DNA of 64,000 nucleotides from Azomonas tarimensis (lineage in GTDB: Bacteria; Pseudomonadota; Gammaproteobacteria; Pseudomonadales; Pseudomonadaceae). A program made the translations under genes and the position numbers. Positions 55,979-64,000 of the stretch are shown here, piece by piece. The notes beneath the pieces were generated by a model. That model made no database searches and was not told the origin of the DNA. It saw only the letters and a list, made by a program, of their open reading frames with translations. The stretch covers positions 186,001 to 250,000 of the forward strand of contig NZ_JBHRXZ010000022.1 in NCBI RefSeq assembly GCF_042648805.1, in the 5' to 3' direction. Position 1 is the stretch's first letter. The number at the start of each line of letters is the position of its first letter.

Positions 55979-56311
55979 TTACATGTCCTCGAATTCCAGC
56001 GCTTCGCCGCCCTGTTCGCGGCAGGCGCGGGTGAGCATTTCGCCAAGCGTCTCGTCGGTGGCCTCGCAGAGCCAGCAGCCGTTCTCGTCGTTGTAGTCGA
56101 AGTGGAAACCCCCGGCCCGGGCCGCCAGCCAGAGCTGACGCAGAGCGGGTTGGCGGCTGATGATGAGCTGGCTGCCAGTGTCGAACTCGATGGTCAGTAC
56201 CCCGGCGGAATTCTCCAGGTCGACGTCCAGGTCGCTATCGTCGAAGACGTCCTCGATCGCTTGCTGGGTGCTGTCGACAAGATCATGGAAGCGGGCTTCG
56301 CTCAGGGGCAT
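55979..56311 (-). CDS. cyaY: Bacterial frataxin CyaY
   Basis: 110-residue iron-binding protein that modulates Fe-S cluster assembly. Acidic first helix (FHDLVDSTQQAIEDVFDDSD), then VDLENSAGVLTIEFDTGSQLIISRQPALRQLWLA and FHFDYNDENGCWLCEATDE typical of CyaY. Divergent from lptM. Usual length (106-110). Confidence 0.96.
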   Translation of the reverse strand: MPLSEARFHDLVDSTQQAIEDVFDDSDLDVDLENSAGVLTIEFDTGSQLIISRQPALRQLWLAARAGGFHFDYNDENGCWLCEATDETLGEMLTRACREQGGEALEFEDM

Positions 56312-56469
56312 GGGTAATTCCTTGTTGCATTTGAACCGGGCTTGAGGAACGGCAGCTTAGCATCGGCGTGCGGCCGCGGCAGCCCAGCGTGACCGTCGGA
56401 GGCTGCATAGGCAAGCTACCGGGTGCCCGGTATACTCCGGCGATTCGATTTCCCAAGAGATTCGCACCC

Positions 56470-56595
56470 ATGAAGCGTCTTCTGCTTCCCCTCCTCGCGC
56501 TCGCCCTGCTCGCTGGCTGCGGCCAGAAAGGCCCGCTTTACCATCCCGACAGCGAAGCCGCGCAAGAGCGCTCCAGAGACCGTTTCGAGTTCTGA
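56470..56595 (+). CDS. lptM: LPS translocon maturation lipoprotein LptM (LppL/YifL)
   Basis: 41-residue lipoprotein: MKRLLLPLLALALLAGCGQKG with lipobox LLAGC, then the family motif GQKGPLYHP. LptM assists disulfide maturation of LptD. ATG 56470 is preferred over longer in-frame starts. A TATACT hexamer lies at 56431-56436. lysA begins 9 bases after its stop. Confidence 0.93.
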   Translation: MKRLLLPLLALALLAGCGQKGPLYHPDSEAAQERSRDRFEF

Positions 56596-56604
56596 GGAGA
56601 ACCC

Positions 56605-57852
<1,248 letters not shown>

Positions 57853-57856
57853 GCCG

Positions 57857-58687
57857 ATGCTTTTGCGTTTCACCAAGATGCATGGCCTCGGCAACGACTT
57901 CATGGTCATCGACCTGGTCAGCCAGCATGCGCACATCCAGCCCAAGCACGCCAAGCAGTGGGGCGACCGGCACACCGGGGTGGGCTTCGACCAGTTGTTG
58001 ATCGTAGAGCCGCCACTCAACCCGGACGTGGACTTTCGCTACCGGATCTTCAATGCCGACGGCTCCGAGGTGGAGCAGTGCGGCAACGGCGCGCGCTGTT
58101 TTGCCCGCTTCGTCATCGACAAGCGGTTGACCACCAAGCGTGTGGTGCGGGTCGAGACCAAGGGTGGAGTGATCGAACTGGAGCTGCGCCAGGATGGCCA
58201 GGTCCGCGTCGACATGGGGCCACCACGCCTGGTGCCGGCCGACATTCCTTTCGATGCTGCCGAAGAGGCCTTGAGCTATCCCTTGCAAGTCGATGGCCAG
58301 ACCGTCGAACTCGCCGCGGTGTCCATGGGCAATCCCCATGCGGTGATCCGGGTGGACGACGTCGACACGGCCGCGGTGCATGAGCTGGGGCCACAGATCG
58401 AGACACATCCGCGTTTTCCCCGGCGGGTCAACGTCGGCTTCCTGCAGGTGCTCGATCGGCAGCGCGCCCGGCTGCGGGTCTGGGAGCGCGGCGCCGGGGA
58501 AACCCAGGCCTGCGGGACCGGCGCCTGCGCCGCGGCGGTGGCGGCGATCCGTCAGGGCTGGATGGATTCGCCCTTGCAGATCGAACTGCCTGGCGGCCGT
58601 CTGTCCATCGAATGGGCAGGTACCGGCCACCCCGTTATGATGATTGGTCCCGCCGTTCGCGTTTTCGAAGGACAGGTCCGTCTATGA
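57857..58687 (+). CDS. dapF: Diaminopimelate epimerase
   Basis: Interconverts LL- and meso-DAP for lysine and peptidoglycan. 276 residues with the two catalytic cysteines C75 (EQCGNGARC) and C219 (GETQACGTGAC). ATG 57857 opens MLLRFTKMHGLGNDF, the family start. Stop overlaps the DUF484 start as ATGA. Confidence 0.97.
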   Translation: MLLRFTKMHGLGNDFMVIDLVSQHAHIQPKHAKQWGDRHTGVGFDQLLIVEPPLNPDVDFRYRIFNADGSEVEQCGNGARCFARFVIDKRLTTKRVVRVETKGGVIELELRQDGQVRVDMGPPRLVPADIPFDAAEEALSYPLQVDGQTVELAAVSMGNPHAVIRVDDVDTAAVHELGPQIETHPRFPRRVNVGFLQVLDRQRARLRVWERGAGETQACGTGACAAAVAAIRQGWMDSPLQIELPGGRLSIEWAGTGHPVMMIGPAVRVFEGQVRL

Positions 58688-59364
58688 GCGAGAAAACCAA
58701 GGCATTGCTCGACGCCGAGAGCGTCGCCGCCTGGCTGGAACAGCACCCGCGGTTCTTCATGGAGCGGGACGAGCTGCTGACCACCCTGCAGATTCCCCAC
58801 GGCCCCAACGGCGCGGTGTCCCTGGTGGAGCGCCAGATCAGCCTGTTGCGCGAGCGCAACAACGAGATGCGCGGGCGCCTTGCGCACCTGATGGACGTGG
58901 CCCGGGACAATGACCGGCTGTTCGACAAGACCCGCCGGCTGATCCTCGATGTGCTGGAGGCCTCGAATCTCGAAGAGGTCGTCGGCGCTGTCGACGACAG
59001 CCTGCGCCATCGCTTCCAGGTGCCCTATGTCAGCCTGATCCTGTTCAGCGACACGCCGCTGCCGGTTGGACGCAGCGTGACCCTCGCCGAGGCGCAGAAA
59101 GCCCTGGGTGGGCTGCTCTCCGGCGACAAGAGCGCCTGTGGCACTCTGCGTCCGCAGGAATTGTCGTTCCTCTTCGGTGAGGACGACGGCCAGATCGGCT
59201 CGGCGGCGGTGGCCAGCATTGGTAACCAGGGTATGCTCGCCGTCGGCAGCCCTGATCCGCAGCACTACAAGAGCACCCTGGGCACCCTGTTTCTGACGCA
59301 CATCACCGAAGTGCTGTCGCGAGTATTGCCGCGTTTCAATGCGCCTCTGCGCTCGGTGAGGTAA
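58684..59364 (+). CDS. DUF484 family protein
   Basis: 226-residue GAF-like protein of unknown role, always between dapF and xerC in pseudomonads. Begins MSEKTKALLDAESVAAWLEQHP with FFMERDELLTTLQIPHGPNGAVSLVERQ, the family core, then a coiled coil (RERNNEMRGRLAHLM) and a GAF-like half. ATG 58684 overlaps the dapF stop. Confidence 0.92.
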   Translation: MSEKTKALLDAESVAAWLEQHPRFFMERDELLTTLQIPHGPNGAVSLVERQISLLRERNNEMRGRLAHLMDVARDNDRLFDKTRRLILDVLEASNLEEVVGAVDDSLRHRFQVPYVSLILFSDTPLPVGRSVTLAEAQKALGGLLSGDKSACGTLRPQELSFLFGEDDGQIGSAAVASIGNQGMLAVGSPDPQHYKSTLGTLFLTHITEVLSRVLPRFNAPLRSVR

Positions 59365-59378
59365 GAGGCAGTCGAAAG

Positions 59379-59452
59379 GCCGCAAGCCACAAGCTTAAGG
59401 TGGAAGCGAAAAGCTTCACGGTGCCAGACCGGACCTCATTCTGGCTTGCGGC
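59379..59452. repeat. 74-base element with 10-base inverted ends, between DUF484 and xerC
   Basis: GCCGCAAGCC (59379-59388) and GGCTTGCGGC (59443-59452) are exact inverted copies. Inside, CAAGCTT and AAAAGCTTC motifs recur. The end lies 22 bases before the xerC ATG. Resembles small intergenic repeats common in Pseudomonas; copy number in the genome is unknown. Confidence 0.5.
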
Positions 59453-59474
59453 TCGATCCTGGGAATACGCCCCT

Positions 59475-60368
59475 ATGCAATCCGAACTGGACGCCTACCT
59501 CGATCACCTGCGCTGCGAGCGGCAGGTATCGGCGCATACCCTGGACGGCTACCGCCGCGATCTGGAGCGGCTGCTGGAGCATTGCCGCGTCCAGGGCGTG
59601 ACCCGCTGGGATGCGCTGAACCAGGCGCAATTGCGCCTGCTGGTGGCAGGGTTGCACGGCAAGGGGCAATCGAGCCGCAGCCTGGCGCGGCTGCTGTCGG
59701 CGGTACGGGGCTTCTACCGCTACCTCGCCGATCAGGGGCTGTGCCGGCATGACCCGGCGGCGGGGTTGTGCCCGCCCAGGGGCGAGCGGCGGTTGCCCAG
59801 AGCGCTGGATGCCGATCGCGCCATGCAGCTGCTCGAAGGCGGCGTGGAGGATGATTTCATCGCCCGCCGCGATCAGGCGATTCTCGAGCTTTTCTATTCC
59901 TCGGGTCTGCGGCTCTCCGAGCTCGTCGGGCTGGACCTGGAGCGACTCGATCTCGCCGAGGGGCTGGTGGAGGTGCGGGGCAAGGGCGGCAAGGCACGGG
60001 TGCTGCCAGTCGGGCGCCAGGCCCGCGAGGCGCTGACGGCCTGGCTGCCGCTGCGCGCCCTGGTGGCGCCGGCGCAGGGCCCGCTGTTCGTCTCGCGCCA
60101 GGGCCGGCGGCTGGGCGCACGGGCGGTGCAGTTGCGGGTCCGTGCGGCCGGCGCCCGGGAGCTAGGCGCCAAGCTGCATCCTCACATGCTGCGCCACAGT
60201 TTCGCCAGTCACCTGCTGGAGTCGTCCCAGGACCTGCGCGCGGTCCAGGAGCTGCTGGGCCATGCCGACATCGGCACCACGCAGATCTACACCCATCTCG
60301 ACTTCCAGCACTTGGCCAAGGTCTACGACCAGGCCCATCCACGGGCCAGACGCAAACCCGACCGCTGA
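59475..60368 (+). CDS. xerC: Site-specific tyrosine recombinase XerC
   Basis: With XerD resolves chromosome dimers at dif. 297 residues from ATG 59475 (MQSELDAYLDHLRCERQ). Catalytic residues: R146 (SSGLRLSEL), K170 (RGKGGKAR), H237 and R240 (HMLRHSFASH), H263 (LLGHADIGTT) and nucleophile Y272 (IYTHL). A longer frame from 59400 would read through the inverted-repeat element and is less likely. Confidence 0.96.
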   Translation: MQSELDAYLDHLRCERQVSAHTLDGYRRDLERLLEHCRVQGVTRWDALNQAQLRLLVAGLHGKGQSSRSLARLLSAVRGFYRYLADQGLCRHDPAAGLCPPRGERRLPRALDADRAMQLLEGGVEDDFIARRDQAILELFYSSGLRLSELVGLDLERLDLAEGLVEVRGKGGKARVLPVGRQAREALTAWLPLRALVAPAQGPLFVSRQGRRLGARAVQLRVRAAGARELGAKLHPHMLRHSFASHLLESSQDLRAVQELLGHADIGTTQIYTHLDFQHLAKVYDQAHPRARRKPDR

Positions 60369-60439
60369 GGTCGGACGACGGCTCGAAATCGCCCCGTACC
60401 GCGGCGTACACTGCAGGTCCACGCCTACACGGGGCTTTC

Positions 60440-61135
60440 ATGAGCATTCGGCTGATCACCTTCGACCTGGACGACACCTTCTGGGATACCGCGCCGGTCA
60501 TCGACGCTGCCGAGGCCGCGCTGCGCACCTGGCTGGCGCGCCACGCCCCACTGCTGGGCGACTTTCCCATCGAGACGCTGGCGGCGATCCGCCAGCGTCT
60601 GATCGCCACTGAGCCGGCCTTGCGACATCGCATCGGAGAGCTGCGCCGGCGAATCCTGCAACGGGCCCTGGACGAGGCGGGCTACGCTCCGCTAGAAGCA
60701 GCGCAACTGGCCGAGCAGGCTTTCACGGTGTTTCTCGACGCGCGCCACGCGATCGAAGTCTTTCCCGAGGTGCAGCCGACTCTGGAGGTGCTCGCCAACC
60801 ATTACCTGCTGGGGGTGCTGACCAACGGGAACGCGGATGTGCGACGGCTCGGACTGGCCGACTATTTCCACTTTACCCTCTGCGCCGAGGAACTCGGCAT
60901 CGGCAAACCCGATCCGCACCCCTTCGAGGAAGCCCTGCGGCGTGCCGGGGTAGCGGCTGCCGAGGCGGTGCACGTGGGTGACCATCCGCTGGACGATATC
61001 GGAGGCGCGCGCGGCGCCGGGATGCGGGCGGTGTGGTTCAACCCCCAGGCCAGGCCTTGGATCGGCGATGAACATCCGGACGCGGAGATCCGCAGCCTGC
61101 GAGAGATCCCCGGGCTGCTGACGAGGTGGCGCTAG
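60440..61135 (+). CDS. HAD-superfamily hydrolase (YigB-like)
   Basis: 231-residue haloacid-dehalogenase-like phosphatase. Motif I TFDLDDTFWDT (nucleophile Asp), motif II VLTNGN, motif III GIGKPDPHPF, motif IV HVGDHPLDDIGGARGAGM. YigB-type members dephosphorylate FMN among others; substrate not determined here. Downstream of xerC by 72 bases and often its operon partner. Confidence 0.88.
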   Translation: MSIRLITFDLDDTFWDTAPVIDAAEAALRTWLARHAPLLGDFPIETLAAIRQRLIATEPALRHRIGELRRRILQRALDEAGYAPLEAAQLAEQAFTVFLDARHAIEVFPEVQPTLEVLANHYLLGVLTNGNADVRRLGLADYFHFTLCAEELGIGKPDPHPFEEALRRAGVAAAEAVHVGDHPLDDIGGARGAGMRAVWFNPQARPWIGDEHPDAEIRSLREIPGLLTRWR

Positions 61136-61240
61136 AACTGGGTCTGGACGGTCCTGCGTGTACGGCCCCCGTGGTAGATCATCGGGAGCCGTACAGCGAG
61201 CCGGGCGATCTCCGGATGATCCCGGAGACAGGCCGATCGA

Positions 61241-61564
61241 TCAGATGGGGCGGCTGCCGTACTTGCTGTCCGGCTTTTTCGGCGGATCGGACACCACGTT
61301 CGGCTCGATCTCCTGAACCTGGCCCCCGCGGGCAAGGAATTCGGCCATGGCCCGCTCGAGTTCGTCACGCTCGCGGCGTTTGGCTTCGAGGCTCGGCAGC
61401 TCCTCGACCTCCACGGCCTTGGCTTTTTTCTTTGGCGTGGTGCGCTCGGCGGAGTCCTGTTCCTCCTCGCTGTCCTCGGCCTCTTCCGGTGCGGCGTTCA
61501 GCTCCTCGCCGTCATCCTCCTCGGTCACTTCCAGATCGTCCTGTTCCAGTTCTTCGTCGCTCAT
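61241..61564 (-). CDS. sutA: SutA-like RNA polymerase-binding regulator
   Basis: 107-residue acidic, largely disordered protein. The first 60 residues are Glu/Asp-rich, then LPSLEAKRRERDELERAMAEFLARGGQVQEIEPNV and the tail DPPKKPDSKYGSRPI, matching SutA of P. aeruginosa, which promotes slow-growth transcription. ATG 61564 is used; ATG 61576 would add four residues. The 105 bases between it and the HAD gene hold two hairpins (61159-61195 and 61210-61227). Confidence 0.85.
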   Translation of the reverse strand: MSDEELEQDDLEVTEEDDGEELNAAPEEAEDSEEEQDSAERTTPKKKAKAVEVEELPSLEAKRRERDELERAMAEFLARGGQVQEIEPNVVSDPPKKPDSKYGSRPI

Positions 61565-61631
61565 GTTCCACCTCAACGGCTTGAACGCAGGTTGCTAGGG
61601 TGGTGCAGCCCAAGGCGCACCGGATAAAACA

Positions 61632-62054
61632 TCAATCGGCTCCGTGCAGGGTCGCCAGAATCCGTCTGGCGCCTCCGCGATCGCGATGCTCGCCGAGATA
61701 GACGCCTTGCCAGGTGCCGATGGCCAGCCGGCCTTCACGCACTGGCAGGGTCAGCTCGGTGCCCAGCAGACTCGCCTTGAAATGCGCGGGCAGGTCGTCA
61801 GGGCCTTCATAGTCATGTTCATAACCCGCTTCACCGCGGGGGACCAGGCGATCGAAGAATCGCTCGAAATCGCGGCGGACCGAGGGGTCGGCGTTCTCGT
61901 TGAGCGTCAGCGACGCCGACGTGTGCTGTAACAGCAGGTGTAACAGACCCACCTTGCAGAGCGACAGTTCCGGCAGCTCCGCCAGCACCTCGTCGGTGAT
62001 CAGGTGAAAGCCCCGTGGAAGAGGTCCGAGCTCGATGAACCGCTGCTGCCACAT
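61632..62054 (-). CDS. YjbQ/UPF0047 family protein
   Basis: 140 residues with the family hallmark LLLQHTSASLTLNENADPSVRRDFERFFDRLVP (residues 41-73), HFKASLLGTELTLPVREGRLAIGTWQGVYLGEHRDRG. Members show weak thiamin-phosphate synthase activity; biological role unclear. Complete and of usual length. Located between sutA and amtB as in other Pseudomonas. Confidence 0.93.
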   Translation of the reverse strand: MWQQRFIELGPLPRGFHLITDEVLAELPELSLCKVGLLHLLLQHTSASLTLNENADPSVRRDFERFFDRLVPRGEAGYEHDYEGPDDLPAHFKASLLGTELTLPVREGRLAIGTWQGVYLGEHRDRGGARRILATLHGAD

Positions 62055-62107
62055 GCATCGCCTCCCGTGGGGCCGAAAATGCGCGCATTCTAACGCGCCT
62101 TCGGGAA

Positions 62108-62133
62108 AAGCAAAGGGCGCCCGAAGGCGCCCT
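62108..62133 (-). terminator. Rho-independent terminator after amtB
   Basis: Stem AGGGCGCC / GGCGCCCT (8 bases) with a CGAA loop, followed on the minus strand by TTTGCTTTT. It lies 20 bases past the amtB stop. Confidence 0.8.
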
Positions 62134-62152
62134 CGTACCCTGAGCTGTCAGC

Positions 62153-63409
62153 TTACTTGCGGACAAACTCCGGATAGGCTTCCAGACCGCACTCGGCGAT
62201 ATCAACGCCTTCGTACTCTTCTTCCTCACTGACGCGCAGGCCCATCACCGCCTTGATGATGCTCCAGACGATCAGACTGGCGATGAACACCCAGGCGAAG
62301 ATGCAGACGATACCGATGAGCTGTGCGACGAACGAGGCGTCGGCATTGGTCAGCGGGACCACCAGCACAGCCCAGATGCCGACCACACCGTGTACGGAGA
62401 TGGCACCGACCGGGTCGTCGAGCTTCAGCTTGTCCAGGGCCAGGATGCTGAACACCACCAGCACGCCGCCCACGGCACCGATCAGGGCAGCCTGCAGGGC
62501 GCTCGGAGTGAGCGGTTCGGCGGTAATCGCCACCAGGCCGGCCAGGGCACCGTTGAGGACCATGGTCAGGTCGGACTTGCCGAACAGCAGGCGAGCGGTG
62601 ATCAGCGCGGCGACCAGGCCGCCGGCAGCGGACATGTTGGTGTTGGTGAACACCTGGGCCACGGCATTGGCGTCTTCCACGGTGCTCATGCGCAGCTGAG
62701 AACCGCCGTTGAAGCCGAACCAACCCATCCACAGAATGAAGGCACCGAGCGTCGCCAGCGGCAGGTTGGCGCCGGGGATGGCGTTGATCTGGCCGTTGGG
62801 GCCGTATTTGCCCTTGCGTGCGCCGAGCAGGATCACACCGGCCAGAGCCGCCGTGGCGCCCGCCATGTGGACGATGCCGGAGCCGGCGAAGTCGGAGTAA
62901 CCCAGCTCGTCGAGGAAGCCACCACCCCAGCTCCAGAAGCCCTGAATCGGGTAGATAAAGCCGGTCATGACCACGGCGAAGGCCATGAAGGCCCACAGCT
63001 TCATCCGCTCGGCCACGGCACCGGAGACGATGGACATGCTCGCGGCGGCGAAGACCACCTGGAAGAAGAAGTCCGCGCGCATGGAGTAGTAGCCCTCGCC
63101 CTCGGCAAGGCCCTCGGCCGTTACCGCGTCGACGGCGTTCTCGTCACCGATCAGGAAACCGAGGCTCGGGAAGAGGCCGCCTTCGGTGCCTGAGTACATG
63201 ATGTAGTAGCCGACCAGCAGGTACATGATCGATGCCACGCCGTATAGCACGATGTTCTTGGTCAGGATCTCGGCAGTGTTTTTGGCGCGAACGAGGCCGG
63301 ATTCGAGCATGGCGAAACCAGCCGCCATCCACATCACCAGTGCGCCACAGATTAGAAAGTAAAACGTGTCGAGTCCGTAGGAGACTCCAAGCATTGCTTC
63401 GCTATCCAT
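62153..63409 (-). CDS. amtB: Ammonium transporter (Amt)
   Basis: 418-residue, 11-TM ammonium channel without a cleavable signal peptide. Begins MDSEAMLGVSYGLDTFYFLI; pore histidine H181 in GSGIVHMAGATAAL and a second in ISVHGVVGIWA; FNGGSQLRM and the C-terminal cytoplasmic tail with VSEEEEYEGVDIAECGLEAY that contacts GlnK. This is not the signal-peptide type AmtB that usually follows glnK in Pseudomonas. The start codon overlaps the end of an upstream 171-codon frame. Confidence 0.95.
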   Translation of the reverse strand: MDSEAMLGVSYGLDTFYFLICGALVMWMAAGFAMLESGLVRAKNTAEILTKNIVLYGVASIMYLLVGYYIMYSGTEGGLFPSLGFLIGDENAVDAVTAEGLAEGEGYYSMRADFFFQVVFAAASMSIVSGAVAERMKLWAFMAFAVVMTGFIYPIQGFWSWGGGFLDELGYSDFAGSGIVHMAGATAALAGVILLGARKGKYGPNGQINAIPGANLPLATLGAFILWMGWFGFNGGSQLRMSTVEDANAVAQVFTNTNMSAAGGLVAALITARLLFGKSDLTMVLNGALAGLVAITAEPLTPSALQAALIGAVGGVLVVFSILALDKLKLDDPVGAISVHGVVGIWAVLVVPLTNADASFVAQLIGIVCIFAWVFIASLIVWSIIKAVMGLRVSEEEEYEGVDIAECGLEAYPEFVRK

Positions 63410-63917
63410 ACATCACCTCATGCTGTCGCGCTTGTTGCGCTGTATCTGCCACAGGCTCGTAGTGCTCGCCCTGGCCTGTGTTACACCCGGGGTTGGCGCC
63501 GGGCGTATCCTTGGGCCTCGCGGCCCGGTCGCGGAGCGCGCGCCGGGCTGCAAGCCAGTTCTGTTTGGGTCCATGCGGGCGGTCGAGACCTTCTGCCCTG
63601 CGTGGGAACGCCCTGGTCCGGTGTTCGCGAGCCGGCAACGGAACAGGTCCGTGCAGCGCGGTAGCGGAGGCCGGAACCTGAGCCAGGAGCCATGAGCAAC
63701 CGTGCCGCCAGCGCGGACGGGTAGACGAAGGAAGCGGGGATGGGGTGACGGCGGCGGCACAAGGGCCGCTGGCGATGGCCTGGTCTGCATCACCGGCGAC
63801 GGTGACCGGCCACGGTGTCACGGCATGCGGTGCGTTCGCGGTATCCCGGACCATGCCCGGCCTGGGATTTTGTGCAAGCCGCGCAGCACCTGTCCCTGCG
63901 AGGATTCGCAGTGTCAT
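63402..63917 (-). pseudogene. 171-codon frame between glnK and amtB; possible remnant of a lost first amtB
   Basis: The ATG at 63917 has a good RBS (AGGAG, 8 bases) and follows the glnK stop by 35 bases, exactly where amtB normally starts. The first residues MTLRILAGTGA resemble the signal peptide start of the usual Pseudomonas AmtB (MTLRK-AGLGA type). After that, sequence is Pro/Ala/Arg-rich with no TM segments or family likeness. The frame ends with TAG overlapping the amtB start region. Either a truncated, scrambled amtB copy whose start is still translated, or a spurious frame. I favour a remnant. Confidence 0.45.
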
Positions 63918-63952
63918 GGTTGTAGCTCCTGGGGCGTTGGGTTCGGAGGCGC

Positions 63953-64000
63953 TTAGATCGCGTCGGTATCGGTTTCGCCGGTACGGATGCGAATCGCCTG
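63953..64000 (-). CDS. glnK: Nitrogen regulatory PII protein GlnK (C-terminal end, cut by window edge)
   Basis: Only the last 15 codons and stop are present: QAIRIRTGETDTDAI, the C terminus of GlnK/GlnB (RIRTGE-D-AI pattern). The rest lies beyond the right edge. GlnK binds the AmtB channel to block it under nitrogen excess; both genes are on the same strand. Confidence 0.9.
   Translation of the reverse strand, partial: QAIRIRTGETDTDAI

Overview
The window is a piece of a gammaproteobacterial chromosome spanning the replication origin. The gene order recF-dnaN-dnaA / oriC / rpmH-rnpA-yidD-yidC-mnmE ... mnmG-rsmG-parA-parB-atpIBEFHAGDC-glmU-glmR-glmS, and at the other end cyaA-rnk-cyaY-lptM-lysA-dapF-DUF484-xerC-HAD-sutA-yjbQ-amtB-glnK, is that of Pseudomonas sensu lato. 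High G+C, a complete ectoine/hydroxyectoine cluster and a seven-gene Mrp Na+/H+ antiporter point to a salt-tolerant member of the P. stutzeri (Stutzerimonas) type. The species is an inference from gene content and synteny, not a database match.

Layout. 1-3.5 kb: replication genes on the minus strand and oriC with DnaA boxes. 3.5-7.4 kb: rpmH to mnmE on the plus strand. 7.7-13.4 kb: the Mrp operon, inserted between mnmE and mnmG, followed by a second oriC-like AT-rich stretch. 13.9-18.1 kb: mnmG, rsmG, parA, parB. 18.1-25.3 kb: the F1Fo ATP synthase operon with a clear sigma70 promoter and terminator. 25.4-29.6 kb: glmU, glmR, glmS, ending in an apparently empty attTn7 site. 29.6-46.9 kb: accessory or less conserved genes. 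These are a 2OG-Fe(II) oxygenase, SMI1/KNR4, DUF3301, a CobW-type GTPase, a small secreted protein next to a perfect parS, and DUF3617. They are followed by a TAXI-type TRAP transporter with its two-component regulator DctB/DctD and a sigma54 promoter, then a Tim44-like protein, an orphan DctP lipoprotein, UvrD, an MFS transporter and dodecin. 47-52 kb: ectA-ectB-ectC-ectD-ask_ect on the minus strand. 52.6-64 kb: the conserved cyaA to glnK block.

Working together: Mrp (Na+ extrusion, pH homeostasis) and the ectoine cluster (compatible solute; a dedicated aspartokinase feeds it) form the osmoadaptive layer. ParA/ParB and parS organise the origin region. DctB/DctD probably activate the TAXI-TRAP operon through the sigma54 promoter.

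Most notable observations: (i) a 276-bp MITE-like element with about 29-bp terminal inverted repeats and a CTAG target duplication sits inside the 3' end of ectA. It replaces the last codons of EctA and breaks an ancestral ectA/ectB ATGA overlap, which is restored exactly if the element is removed in silico. (ii) mrpB has no ATG/GTG/TTG at its expected start; the expected ATGA overlap with mrpA reads ATAA behind a perfect Shine-Dalgarno sequence, suggesting an AUA start. (iii) A 540-bp spacer between glnK and amtB holds a 171-codon frame whose start and RBS look like the 5' end of a lost amtB. (iv) The oriC AT-rich module is echoed upstream of mnmG.
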